This document shows positions 38,529-46,569 of a DNA stretch of 53,043 nucleotides, piece after piece. The stretch covers positions 160,063 through 213,105 of the forward strand of contig NZ_JOKH01000006.1 in NCBI RefSeq assembly GCF_000722635.1, read 5' to 3'. The position numbers were made by a program, and so were the translations under genes. This DNA is from Endozoicomonas numazuensis. Lineage in GTDB: Bacteria > Pseudomonadota > Gammaproteobacteria > Pseudomonadales > Endozoicomonadaceae. The notes under the pieces were generated by a model that was given only the letters and a program-made list of their open reading frames with translations, did not search any database and had not been told where the DNA came from. How positions within the stretch are numbered: position 1 is the stretch's first letter; each line of letters starts with the position of its first letter.

Positions 38529-39242
38529 ATGAAAAAGGAATTAAGCTGCTTTGCCATCCCCTCATCAGCCCATAAACCGCACCAGTTGCATCCGCTACAG
38601 GAATGGATGACCCATGAAGATGAAGTTAAGGCAGAGCTGAATGAAGAACAAAAATCAGCACTGGCGCGATTGACCCCTTTACTCTTGTGCGGTGAACAGT
38701 CCGCCATGCTGGTTTTCCATAACGAATGCCAGAGACTGAATTTCAATCAAACTTCCAGCTTACAGGCATTACAGCAGATAGAGGCCGACGAGTTTATTCA
38801 TGAACAGGCCTTGCAGCGCCTCCAGCAATGGCTGCCAACCCCGAAAGACATCCGCCATATTAAACGCCAGAGCCAGATCTTTTATGCCCGTTTGCATAAG
38901 CACAGCAAAACCATCAAAGAACACTTCATGCTGATCAGTCAGCTGGATGCCTGCGTGTGCGTAATTATGTCGGCTATGGCACAGGCCATGCGTCATCAAC
39001 CTGAGATGCAAAGCCTGTTTAAGTTGATACTTGAGGATGAAGCCCGCCATGTTTATATCTCAAGGGTTCACGCCAGGTCACTCAATAGCCATGAGTCTGA
39101 CAACAATCGTCATTCCGACCTTCACAATCAACTGATTGAACTATTGAGTACAGAAAAACAAGCCTTCAACGCTTTGAATGTTAATACCAGCCTTCTGTTT
39201 AAACGTATTGAAGAGCTAGCCCTGAAGAGGAAAAGAGCATGA
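38529..39242 (+). CDS. Ferritin-like diiron oxygenase candidate
   Basis: Seen: 237 residues, all helical, with iron-ligand pattern Glu56 (CGEQSAMLVFHNE), Glu88/His91 (EADEFIH), Asp140 in helix three (usually Glu) and Glu171/His174 (EDEARH). This is the ferritin-like/diiron oxygenase signature (E, ExxH, D/E, ExxH). Known: relatives include AurF-type N-oxygenases and fatty-acid-modifying enzymes. It lies between an exporter and a KAS III-like gene, overlapping the latter by 4 nt. Inferred: oxidises an acyl or amine intermediate. Substrate unknown. Confidence 0.7.
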   Translation: MKKELSCFAIPSSAHKPHQLHPLQEWMTHEDEVKAELNEEQKSALARLTPLLLCGEQSAMLVFHNECQRLNFNQTSSLQALQQIEADEFIHEQALQRLQQWLPTPKDIRHIKRQSQIFYARLHKHSKTIKEHFMLISQLDACVCVIMSAMAQAMRHQPEMQSLFKLILEDEARHVYISRVHARSLNSHESDNNRHSDLHNQLIELLSTEKQAFNALNVNTSLLFKRIEELALKRKRA

Positions 39243-40309
39243 CAGCCTGTTTTGCCAAAGGCCGACTAAAATTACTGGGCAGTGGCTCAAGTCTTCCTGG
39301 AAAGTCCATAGACAATTCAACGCTGATATCACATTTATCCCGAGCATGTGGCGAAAGAACGGCTCGTAAAGCACATGCTCTGGCCAGACAACTGGGCATA
39401 AAATCCCGACATTTAAGCAGACGACTGGATCAGGCTATTTCGCAACCACAAGTCTCGGCCACCGACCTGGCAGTACAATCCATTCAACAGGCCATTCAAC
39501 AGGCAAAAAGAGAAGCCGACCTGAATGAGGCAGGGTTTCTCGTCACTCATACTGCAACCCCTCACAGCTTACTCCCCTCCGGTGCAGCCTGGATAGCCGA
39601 CGAACTCAGACTGCCCTGCCCTTACATGGAACTGCGCCAGGCCTGCACCGGGTTTGCCAATGCCCTGCAAATAGCCCAATCCATGCTGGGACAGAACCAT
39701 GAACTGAAACCAATGATCCTGACCGGCACCGAAGTTGGTTCGGTTTTTTTCGACATCGACTCTGAATTTGTTGATATCAATCAGCTGGTCAATTTTGTAC
39801 AGATGGGGGATGGCTCAGGCAGTGTGATTGTGAGTCAGGATGACAGCAGTTCGGAACAGATTATCAGTCATTGCTTTACCGGACATATTGGATTGGGTCA
39901 GGAGCCTGGCTTTCAATTAGAAGGTGCCAGCTCATCCAATCCGACATGCCCTCATGGTCTACCGGCATTTCTGCATAACCCTCAGGCGGTCAGACAGTTG
40001 GGCCCGCAGCTGTTCATTAAAGGGATTGAAGCGGTCGTCAGTCAGGGATTTGAACTTGAGCACTTTGCCTACATTCTGCCCCATCAGGCAAATGGCCATA
40101 TTGACCGACAACTGTCTGATTATCTGGGTATCGAAAAAGGGCGTATTGTAAATGACGCAAAACAATTAGGTAATCTGGGGTCGGCCGCCATCTGGACCAG
40201 TTTTGACCGTCTGAGAAAAAGTGGCAAACTTAAAAGAGGCGACCAGGTTCTGATACTGGGAGCAGAATCCACCAAGTACATGTACGGCGGGTTTGTTTAT
40301 ACCCACTGA
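39239..40309 (+). CDS. KAS III (FabH)-like ketoacyl synthase
   Basis: Condenses or transfers an acyl group through a catalytic cysteine. Seen: thiolase-fold triad Cys136 (LRQACTGFANAL), His282 (LPHQANGHID) and Asn312 (LGNLGSAAIWTSFDRL), with GDGSGSVIVS and the C-terminal GDQVLILGAESTKYMYGG. Length 356 exceeds FabH (about 317), with an added N-terminal helical region (35-75). Known: stand-alone KAS III-like enzymes outside fab clusters often build special products. Overlaps the diiron gene by 4 nt. The next gene, pspF, is convergent, 1 nt apart. Confidence 0.85.
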   Translation: MTACFAKGRLKLLGSGSSLPGKSIDNSTLISHLSRACGERTARKAHALARQLGIKSRHLSRRLDQAISQPQVSATDLAVQSIQQAIQQAKREADLNEAGFLVTHTATPHSLLPSGAAWIADELRLPCPYMELRQACTGFANALQIAQSMLGQNHELKPMILTGTEVGSVFFDIDSEFVDINQLVNFVQMGDGSGSVIVSQDDSSSEQIISHCFTGHIGLGQEPGFQLEGASSSNPTCPHGLPAFLHNPQAVRQLGPQLFIKGIEAVVSQGFELEHFAYILPHQANGHIDRQLSDYLGIEKGRIVNDAKQLGNLGSAAIWTSFDRLRKSGKLKRGDQVLILGAESTKYMYGGFVYTH

Positions 40310-40310
40310 A

Positions 40311-41387
40311 TCAATCGCTCAACACTTCAGGGTACTTGCGCACCAGGGTTCTCAGCTGATCATAGCTGAGGCCCAGTTTTTCGGCTGCTTTACGTTGATG
40401 AAACTGACTGCTACTCAGTGCACGCGACAGTAAAAGCTGCTCAACATCTGTCTGCAAAGATTTCAGGCTGACAACTTCTCCCTGTTCCAGCTGATTGAGA
40501 TGCGCCTCTACCAAACCACTCTTTATTCGTTGGATAGCCACTTCCGAGGTGGGAAGCTCTCTGTTTTCTGCCTTTACCGCCCTGCTCGAAAGACTGGTCA
40601 GCCAGGGAGACTGAAAAGGGTCAAGAATAATACGTGTAACAGGCTCTCCGGGCTCGGTATGACAGACACTCCGTTCCACTGCATTTTTCAACTCACGAAT
40701 GTTACCGGGCCAGTCATAATCCATGAGCGTTTCCAGGGACTGTTCTGTGAAGCCGGCAAACCGGCTCTCTTCCAGTTCATCACCCAATTCCTGAACCATA
40801 CGAAAAGCAAAATAATGAGCCAATTCTATAATATCGTCTCTTCTGACTCGAAGCGGCGGTACCGCTATGACATCAAAAGCCAATCGATCCAACAAATCTT
40901 TCCGGAACTCCCCTTTCTCAGCCAACTCTGGCAGATTCTCATTGGTGGCTGCCACCACTCGGACATCCACCTTGACACTCTGGGAACTGCCCAGACGATA
41001 GAACTCACCGTATTCAATCACTCGCAGCAGTTTATCCTGAAGTCTTGAACCCATTGTCGCTAACTCATCAAGAAACAGAGTTCCACCATCAGCCGCTTCG
41101 AAAAGGCCCGTACGTCTTTGTCGGGCACCGGTAAAAGCACCCGCTTCATGGCCAAACAACTCGGAATCCAGTAAATCATCACTAAAAGCTGCACAGTTCA
41201 ACTTGATCAGATTTTGCTGCCAACGGGGGGACAAATAATGCAGTCGGCTGGCGATTTCTTCCTTACCGGTTCCCCGCTCGCCAATCACCAGAATAGGCCT
41301 CTGGTGTCGTGCATAGCGAGAGACAGATTCCATCATTTCCAGAAAGGCTGCTGAGGCGCCAATCATTCCTTTCCTATGGCTGGGCAT
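40311..41387 (-). CDS. pspF: PspF, sigma-54 enhancer-binding activator of psp
   Basis: Activates the psp operon with sigma-54 RNA polymerase when PspA is titrated away. Seen: AAA+ core with VIGERGTGKEEIASRLHYL (Walker A), FGHEAGAFTGARQRRTG (sigma-54 loop), DGGTLFLDELA (Walker B), RRDDIIELAHYF, WPGNIRELKNAVERSV, and a Fis-type helix-turn-helix HQRKAAEKLGLSYDQLRTL. There is no receiver domain, as in PspF. The ATG at 41387 (MPSHRK) matches the family N-terminus and gives about 358 residues. Divergent from the psp genes. Confidence 0.95.
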   Translation of the reverse strand: MPSHRKGMIGASAAFLEMMESVSRYARHQRPILVIGERGTGKEEIASRLHYLSPRWQQNLIKLNCAAFSDDLLDSELFGHEAGAFTGARQRRTGLFEAADGGTLFLDELATMGSRLQDKLLRVIEYGEFYRLGSSQSVKVDVRVVAATNENLPELAEKGEFRKDLLDRLAFDVIAVPPLRVRRDDIIELAHYFAFRMVQELGDELEESRFAGFTEQSLETLMDYDWPGNIRELKNAVERSVCHTEPGEPVTRIILDPFQSPWLTSLSSRAVKAENRELPTSEVAIQRIKSGLVEAHLNQLEQGEVVSLKSLQTDVEQLLLSRALSSSQFHQRKAAEKLGLSYDQLRTLVRKYPEVLSD

Positions 41388-41523
41388 GATTTTTATTATT
41401 CCTTGAAAGCCTGTTTGCAGCAGCGATACAACCACCACTTTTTGGTTTATAAAACCATACTCTGGCCATCACAACCAGACAGCTTTTAAGACCAAAGTCA
41501 GAGAAAAATTTTTTTATCTTTTA

Positions 41524-41536
41524 AATCAATCAGTTA
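41524..41536. promoter_or_regulatory. IHF-binding consensus upstream of psp promoter
   Basis: AATCAATCAGTTA fits the IHF consensus WATCAANNNNTTR at every fixed base. It sits 16 bp upstream of the -24 element, where IHF bends DNA between PspF and polymerase in E. coli. Confidence 0.7.
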
Positions 41537-41551
41537 AAAGACTTTTAAAAG

Positions 41552-41568
41552 TTGGCACGTTCTATGAG
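41552..41568 (+). promoter_or_regulatory. Sigma-54 promoter of the psp operon
   Basis: TTGGCAC (41552-41558) is a strong -24 element. After GTTCT the -12 element reads ATGA rather than TTGC, a weak match, so the call rests on the -24 motif and the divergent pspF. Confidence 0.75.
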
Positions 41569-41624
41569 TTCTATATCAATCAATGCATCAGCCAATACAT
41601 CGAACTCATACAGGGAAGACAACC

Positions 41625-41867
41625 ATGAAAGCTTATATCCAATCTGTTATTGTCGCACTGACTCTGGCCATTTCCCCCGCTTACGGAGAATGCGCCCAGT
41701 TACCAGAACTCAATATCGAAGAGCTGGTGCAGGAAGCCATGAATCAAATTGCCGAGGAAATAAAAAGTGAAATTCCCGGAGAAGTCGCCAAACTCCAGCA
41801 ACAGCTGATAGAAACACTGAAACTGGACAGCAAGGCGAACGAGCAGTCAACGGATACCGCTGAATAA
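41625..41867 (+). CDS. Small secreted protein, extra first gene of the psp operon
   Basis: Seen: ATG at 41625 with AGGGAAG upstream; signal peptide MKAYIQSVIVALTLAISPAY then a cleavable region at YGECA; mature part mostly one acidic amphipathic helix (LNIEELVQEAMNQIAEEIKS then EVAKLQQQLIETLKLD). 80 residues. It lies between the sigma-54 promoter and pspA, so it should be induced by envelope stress through PspF. Known: standard psp operons begin with pspA. Inferred: a periplasmic stress peptide, perhaps acting on the membrane outside as PspA does inside. No family recognised. Confidence 0.75.
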   Translation: MKAYIQSVIVALTLAISPAYGECAQLPELNIEELVQEAMNQIAEEIKSEIPGEVAKLQQQLIETLKLDSKANEQSTDTAE

Positions 41868-41895
41868 CAACAAACAAAAAATGAAGGAAGCACCT

Positions 41896-42564
41896 ATGAG
41901 CATCTTTTCACGCTTAAGCGATATTTTAAACGCCAACATCACCTCGCTTCTGGACCGGGCCGAAGATCCGGAAAAAATGGCCAGACTGATGCTTCAGGAA
42001 ATGGAAGAAACCCTGGTAGAAGTTCGCACAGATGCTGCACGCCTCATAGCCCAGAAGAAAGACGCAGAAAGGCAGGTCGCTCGCTACCAGGAATCTCTGA
42101 CCGACTGGACAGATAAAGCAACTCTGGCCATTCAGCATGAGAGAGAAGACCTGGCCCGCCAGGCACTGGGCGAAAAACAGAAAATCATGGGGTATGTTCA
42201 AGAGAAAAAGACTGTACTGGATGAGCTGGAAGAACAGCTGAACAAACATGACGCGGACATCACCCGACTGCAAACAGCCATGAAGGATGCTCGCAAGCGT
42301 CTGGAATCCATCAGAGTTCGCCAACAAGTGGCCTCTAACAGGGTAAAAATGCGGGGACAGACCCGCGAAGAAACCCGCCTCCGCCAGGAAGCTCGTTTCG
42401 AACAAATGGAAAGAGGGATAGACGAACTCGACAGCCAGCTTGATGCTCAGGGACTGGGCAAAGCCAGCCTTCAAGATGAGTTTGCGGCTCTGGAAGCGAA
42501 CAGTGCTATTGAAAAAGAACTGGAAGCATTAAAAAGCCAGATGAAAACAGAAAAGTCAGAATAA
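41896..42564 (+). CDS. pspA: PspA, phage shock protein A
   Basis: Peripheral inner-membrane coiled-coil protein that binds damaged membranes and, when free, inhibits PspF. Seen: 222 residues (same as E. coli), start MSIFSRLSDILNANITSLLD, AEDPEKMARLMLQEMEETLV, long coiled coil (about 30-190) and final FAALEANSAIEKELEALKSQ. An ATG at 41881 lies in the ribosome-site region; the ATG at 41896 with AAGGAAG is preferred. Confidence 0.97.
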   Translation: MSIFSRLSDILNANITSLLDRAEDPEKMARLMLQEMEETLVEVRTDAARLIAQKKDAERQVARYQESLTDWTDKATLAIQHEREDLARQALGEKQKIMGYVQEKKTVLDELEEQLNKHDADITRLQTAMKDARKRLESIRVRQQVASNRVKMRGQTREETRLRQEARFEQMERGIDELDSQLDAQGLGKASLQDEFAALEANSAIEKELEALKSQMKTEKSE

Positions 42565-42703
42565 ATTATGGCAATGTCAGGGCGTTTTTCATTACCCTGT
42601 ACAGATCAAGATAATAAACAGCCACGGCTTACTAATTATGACAGTCGCACCAGGTCCGGCACAGTAACCCCTCTGGCATACAATAAGGAAAAAAGGACAC
42701 ATT

Positions 42704-42940
42704 ATGGAGGCCATGCTGGAAGGGCTGATCCCACTGAGCGCTATTCTGACAATTTTCCTGTTTTTGCCCTGGCTGCTATTTCACTATGTTTCAAGAATCA
42801 GACAGTCGAAGCAGCTTGATGAAGAGTCACAGGAATTATTTGAGTCAGCCATCCACCGAGTAGAAAGTATGGAAGAGCGCATTCACACTCTGGAGCGCAT
42901 TCTGGATGCGGAAGTCCCTGACTGGAGATCACGGGCATGA
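42704..42940 (+). CDS. pspB: PspB, phage shock protein B
   Basis: Small inner-membrane protein that, with PspC, senses stress and draws PspA away from PspF. Seen: one span (about 8-28, LSAILTIFLFLPWLLFHYV) then a coiled segment EESQELFESAIHRVESMEER. 78 residues, typical. Overlaps pspC by 4 nt. AAGG lies upstream of the ATG. A 139-nt gap separates it from pspA. Confidence 0.92.
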   Translation: MEAMLEGLIPLSAILTIFLFLPWLLFHYVSRIRQSKQLDEESQELFESAIHRVESMEERIHTLERILDAEVPDWRSRA

Positions 42941-43437
42941 GAGCACTGAAAAAACTGTTCAAGCCTGCAGACTGTGGGCAGGCCGAACCTGCCATCATGG
43001 GAGTGTGCAGCTATATCGCCAACCGGTTTGGGCTCGATGTACTCCCGGTAAGAATCGCAGTAGTTGCTCTGGCTTACTTGACGTCCGTATCCAAAATAAT
43101 GGTGCCTTATATCATAATGGGGGTTGTCCTCAGTCTCACCCAGGACGACAGGGGTAAACCCGGTAGAAAAAAATCTAAAAAGAAGAAAGCAGGCATTGAT
43201 ACACCTGAGGACACAGCAAAAGCAAATAACCGTTCAAATCGTTATCAACATCATGCAGAGCCGGAAGATAGCAGACCCCACCCTGCCCGGTTGTCACGGC
43301 CATCGGTCAAACAACTGGATAGAAGTCTGAAACGACTGGATACAAGACTGTCCAGACTGGAAGAGTGTGTGACCTCAAACCAATTCAGAATGGCCAAAGA
43401 GTTTCGCGACCTGGGCAAAAAAACGACTTCGGCTTAA
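42937..43437 (+). CDS. pspC: PspC, phage shock protein C
   Basis: Membrane sensor of the Psp response. Seen: PspC domain CGQAEPAIMGVCSYIANRFG (about 13-33) followed by a hydrophobic span VRIAVVALAYLTSVSKIMVP and YIIMGVVLSLT, then a basic, hydrophilic linker (KKSKKKKAG) and a C-terminal helix RSLKRLDTRLSRLEECV. 166 residues, longer than E. coli PspC (119) because of the tail. Starts inside the pspB end. Confidence 0.94.
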   Translation: MRALKKLFKPADCGQAEPAIMGVCSYIANRFGLDVLPVRIAVVALAYLTSVSKIMVPYIIMGVVLSLTQDDRGKPGRKKSKKKKAGIDTPEDTAKANNRSNRYQHHAEPEDSRPHPARLSRPSVKQLDRSLKRLDTRLSRLEECVTSNQFRMAKEFRDLGKKTTSA

Positions 43438-43531
43438 CCCGCACAAGGCATCCTGATTGATCACGGTTGTTAAAGTGACTGGATTCCTTTATCTGAAAAA
43501 GCTTAAACAACGAAACAAAAAAGGAATAACA

Positions 43532-43903
43532 ATGAAAAAGCACTTGTTTCTGATCGCTCTGACTTTACCTGTAACCATCGCACTGAGTGGCTGCTCTATT
43601 AATATTGGTGGCAGCAAGTCCAAAGGGCCTGAATACAACCAACAGCATGAAACAGACAAACTTCAACGAGAGAAAGTTTCACGTTTAAACGAAGGTGAAA
43701 GCATTGAAGCCGTCCGCAACAATATGGGCATACCGGACTTTACTGAGTCCTACAGTAAAAAAGATAAAAAAATCAAAGTTCTGTTCTATCGGACTCAGCG
43801 AATAAAAGCCGACGGCATGACCACAAAAGATGAGTGCACACCGCTGATTTTTGTTAACAACCAACTGGATAGCTGGGGCAGTCATGCCCTGTCAGAGATT
43901 TAA
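43532..43903 (+). CDS. DUF3192 lipoprotein
   Basis: Seen: ATG at 43532 with AAGGAATAAC before it; lipobox ALSGC; then RLNEGESIEAVRNNMGIPDF, VLFYRTQRIKADGMTTKDEC and TPLIFVNNQLDSWG, the features of DUF3192. 123 residues. Known: the family is of unknown function in Gammaproteobacteria and resembles the SmpA/OmlA fold in outline. It follows pspC by about 95 nt but has its own spacing, so cotranscription is possible, not shown. Confidence 0.85.
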   Translation: MKKHLFLIALTLPVTIALSGCSINIGGSKSKGPEYNQQHETDKLQREKVSRLNEGESIEAVRNNMGIPDFTESYSKKDKKIKVLFYRTQRIKADGMTTKDECTPLIFVNNQLDSWGSHALSEI

Positions 43904-43959
43904 TGCCCCCGCCCTGAACAAATCGAGGGTTTCATGATCTTGAAGCAAGGATCACTGCC

Positions 43960-44014
43960 TGTACTTTTTTCAGATAGACGTTGTCGCAGCCTGGCGTCAA
44001 TCTGAAAAAGTGCA
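43960..44014. repeat. Imperfect 21-bp inverted repeat
   Basis: tgtacttttttcagatagac at 43960 pairs with gtcaatctgaaaaagtgca near 43996-44014, with a 14-nt loop. It could end transcription of the DUF3192 gene or be a dispersed repeat; no T-run follows. Confidence 0.65.
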
Positions 44015-44129
44015 GAAAACACCTAACCTTTCCTACCTTCTCTCATAAAAGACTGGCAGAATGCCGTGGTGAGCTCAGAAATACAAATCAACTGTTGTCT
44101 ATACTGCCATTAACTTCATAAGGAATAAA

Positions 44130-44522
44130 ATGAAACAGATAACCAGAATTAATCATGTTGGCTTAAGAGTCAGAGATATGGATGTTTCTCGAGCCTTCTA
44201 CGAAAAACTGGGATTCGAATTCATTGCTGGCCCAGTAGGCCCTGAGCCTGTTGCAATCGTTGAGCACCCATCTGGCATCAATATCAACCTTATTCTCAAT
44301 GCTTCCTCTGAAGCTCCCGAGACGAATATCTTGATGGAGGAAACCGTTAAGTATCCAGGCTACACCCATATCGCTTTAGAGATAACAGATTACCCTTCTG
44401 CTATCAGTGACATCAATAATCTGGGGATCAAGATAACCGGTCAGGTTGAATATGAAGGTGCCCGTTTTTTCTTCATCAGAGACCCGGATGGCAATGTCAT
44501 AGAGTTCCACCAGCCGGCATAA
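44130..44522 (+). CDS. VOC/glyoxalase family protein
   Basis: Seen: 130 residues with RINHVGLRVRDMDVSRAFYE, KLGFEFIAGPVGPEPVAIVE, GYTHIALEITDYPSAISDIN and FFFIRDPDGNVIEFHQPA, the full VOC layout with the metal-type His, Glu and a lactoylglutathione-lyase-like first half. Known: such proteins range from glyoxalase I to isomerases. The substrate is not told by the sequence. ATAAGGAATAAA precedes the ATG. Alone on its strand. Confidence 0.85.
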   Translation: MKQITRINHVGLRVRDMDVSRAFYEKLGFEFIAGPVGPEPVAIVEHPSGININLILNASSEAPETNILMEETVKYPGYTHIALEITDYPSAISDINNLGIKITGQVEYEGARFFFIRDPDGNVIEFHQPA

Positions 44523-44585
44523 GATGCTCACCCCATTCAGCACCTGACAGCGTTCTTACCAGCAAAGCTATATAGAGCCTATTGA

Positions 44586-45245
44586 GTGAACATTATTTTT
44601 GATCTTGACGATACATTACACGATAAGAAAGCAACGCTGAACAACTATGCCGATTACCTTCTCAATGACAGACTTAGCAGATTCGAACTTTGCCAACACA
44701 CATTCAAGCATGAATTTGTGACTCAAAATACGATTATTCAGCCTAAATCTCAGGTATTTAGTACTATGGCATCGAGGTTTGGTTTTTCAGCACAATTGAG
44801 AGACGATTTGCTTAAAGAGTTTGACAGTTCGCTTCACGAGTTCTCTGTTGCTTTCGATGGTGCACTGGATTCACTGGAGCGTTTAAAAAATAATGGATCC
44901 TCAATAGGTTGCATCACTAATGGTCGAGATTTTTTCCAGCGTAACAAGATTAGGGCTTTAGGCCTTGAACATTTTTTCGACTTTGTTCTGACCTCAGGGG
45001 GCGTTGGGATCAAAAAGCCTGATCTCAAAATATTTAGAATGGGACTGGAAAAATTCACACAATGTAGTCATTCAGTTTACTTTTGTGGAGACAGTCTATT
45101 GGCGGATATCAGACCAGCAAAAGAGCTGGGAATGGTAACAATCTGGAAAGCAAACACATCCGAGAAATCTAATTTTGTCGACTACCTGTTTGATAACTTC
45201 AACGAGTTTGATGCAATCTCGCAAAAAATATTCAGTACCAAATAA
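44586..45245 (+). CDS. HAD-superfamily hydrolase
   Basis: Phosphatase or dehalogenase-like enzyme. Seen: motif I IIFDLDDTLHD (8 residues in), motif II SIGCITNGRD, motif III KKPD (GIKKPDLKIF) and motif IV CGDSLLADI. 219 residues, with the cap between motifs I and II (subfamily IA). GTG start at 44586, with no strong ribosome site. Known: subfamily members include phosphoglycolate and nucleotide phosphatases. Substrate unknown. Confidence 0.88.
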   Translation: MNIIFDLDDTLHDKKATLNNYADYLLNDRLSRFELCQHTFKHEFVTQNTIIQPKSQVFSTMASRFGFSAQLRDDLLKEFDSSLHEFSVAFDGALDSLERLKNNGSSIGCITNGRDFFQRNKIRALGLEHFFDFVLTSGGVGIKKPDLKIFRMGLEKFTQCSHSVYFCGDSLLADIRPAKELGMVTIWKANTSEKSNFVDYLFDNFNEFDAISQKIFSTK

Positions 45246-45495
45246 TTTTTCCCATACAGTTTGAACAGATAACAAGAATCGAACCCATGAAAGCTTATAA
45301 TGACCTGACAGCCATCCATTCAAACCAGGATAGCAATCAAGCAGGTCAAAGCCTCAATATAAGACTAAATCTTTTCTTTGAAAAAATAGAACTGCCATGA
45401 CACTTCTACATTAATCAACGATCTGTTTGTGAGTTTTTATTTAATGGTCTAGTGTTGGAGCGTACTTTTATCATCGTTTTAATTACCAAAAAAAT
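45246..45495. other. Intergenic region, AT-rich
   Basis: A 37-codon frame at 45287-45400 (MKAYNDLTAIHSNQDSNQAG) is possible but has no clear ribosome site or relative, so it is not called. Otherwise nothing recognisable. Confidence 0.4.
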
Positions 45496-46452
45496 ATGAC
45501 ACCTCACAGAATTTCATGTTTCTTCTTTTGTCGAAAATCAATAATAAATACTTGTTCATTTTTACTTATCCAATGTCTGCAGATAGACACAGCGGCCTCT
45601 GCGACTGTTGAAACGGTATTAGGACAGCAAAAAGCAGAACTTCTGACTCTGGCACACCAGGGGGACTTTTTGGTTCGGGTTTTATCTGGCAAGGTCGATG
45701 GTAGCACCCGGCATATCATTTTAATGGGAGAGGTGCATGTCAAGGATGAGTATGCTGACTGGCTTGGGAGAAAAATTCTAGACCACTTCTCTTTCAGAGG
45801 ACTGGAAAATTTATCCGTGAATAGTTCTCTGGCGAAAGCAATGCTATTACCCGCGCGAATAGTTCGCGAGACATCAGTAGCACTTTACAGTCAATTACAT
45901 AACAGACCAAAAATATCAACGATATCGATTGCATGGGAAGATGGGCACCCAATCCCTCCTGAAGAAGATCTGGATGCACCCATCATTAATATTCATCTTG
46001 AAAGTGGAGCCAGCGATATTGTGACTACCGCTGCCTGGAACTATTCGTTAATGGTTAAAGTAAATTTAATAACGCTGCCATTACTCTTGCATTCCAAATT
46101 TATGAGAAGTAGCAAGTTCTGCTCACTGATCAAAATAGCCTTGTTAGAATCGTATTTACTGATGGAGCCACTCTGCTATGGATTATTGAGCCTGCATAGA
46201 GGATCACGTAAAGCTTACTTGGATAGCGGTGTAGATCTTGAGACCGACCACCCCATATTATTTCCAAATCAATACTATTTACTAAATTATCGAAATCGCC
46301 TGATGTCCGACAATATTATAAGGGCCCTAAAATTTCACAGAGAAAGAAAAACAATGCTGGTTATTGTAGGCATGGCGCATGTTACCAGTCTGGAAAAAAG
46401 ACTTAAGAGAGATTACAATTTCAGAAGCACTCCATTTAGTAACAGTCAGTGA
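45496..46452 (+). CDS. TraB/GumN-like GxxH...GxxH protein
   Basis: Seen: hydrophobic N-terminus (FFFCRKSIINTCSFLLIQC), a core with LMGEVHVKDEYADWLGRKIL (Gly78, Glu79, His81), FRGLEN (Glu104) and near the end NRLMSDNIIRALKFHRERKT then LVIVGMAHVTSLEKRL. GExH, GLE and GMAH are spaced as in the TraB/TIKI superfamily, a putative metal-dependent protease fold. A middle portion (165-245) rich in hydrophobic residues could be a membrane-associated insert. 318 residues. The divergence is large, so the family call is tentative. Confidence 0.6.
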   Translation: MTPHRISCFFFCRKSIINTCSFLLIQCLQIDTAASATVETVLGQQKAELLTLAHQGDFLVRVLSGKVDGSTRHIILMGEVHVKDEYADWLGRKILDHFSFRGLENLSVNSSLAKAMLLPARIVRETSVALYSQLHNRPKISTISIAWEDGHPIPPEEDLDAPIINIHLESGASDIVTTAAWNYSLMVKVNLITLPLLLHSKFMRSSKFCSLIKIALLESYLLMEPLCYGLLSLHRGSRKAYLDSGVDLETDHPILFPNQYYLLNYRNRLMSDNIIRALKFHRERKTMLVIVGMAHVTSLEKRLKRDYNFRSTPFSNSQ

Positions 46453-46569
46453 AGAGATTTTTCCACAAGCTGGACCTGTTATTTAAGGCTTCAGTGACTT
46501 TTAAGAAAGTGATCAATAATTTATTCGCTTGTTTGTTCTTTTAATTATGATTAAGCATCCAGGCAACCT

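Noticed and set aside
42568..42819. 83-codon frame between pspA and pspB
   Set aside because: Overlaps pspB out of frame and lacks a recognised domain or clear ribosome site.
45287..45400. 37-codon frame in the gap after the HAD gene
   Set aside because: No ribosome site, no relative recognised; kept only as a note.
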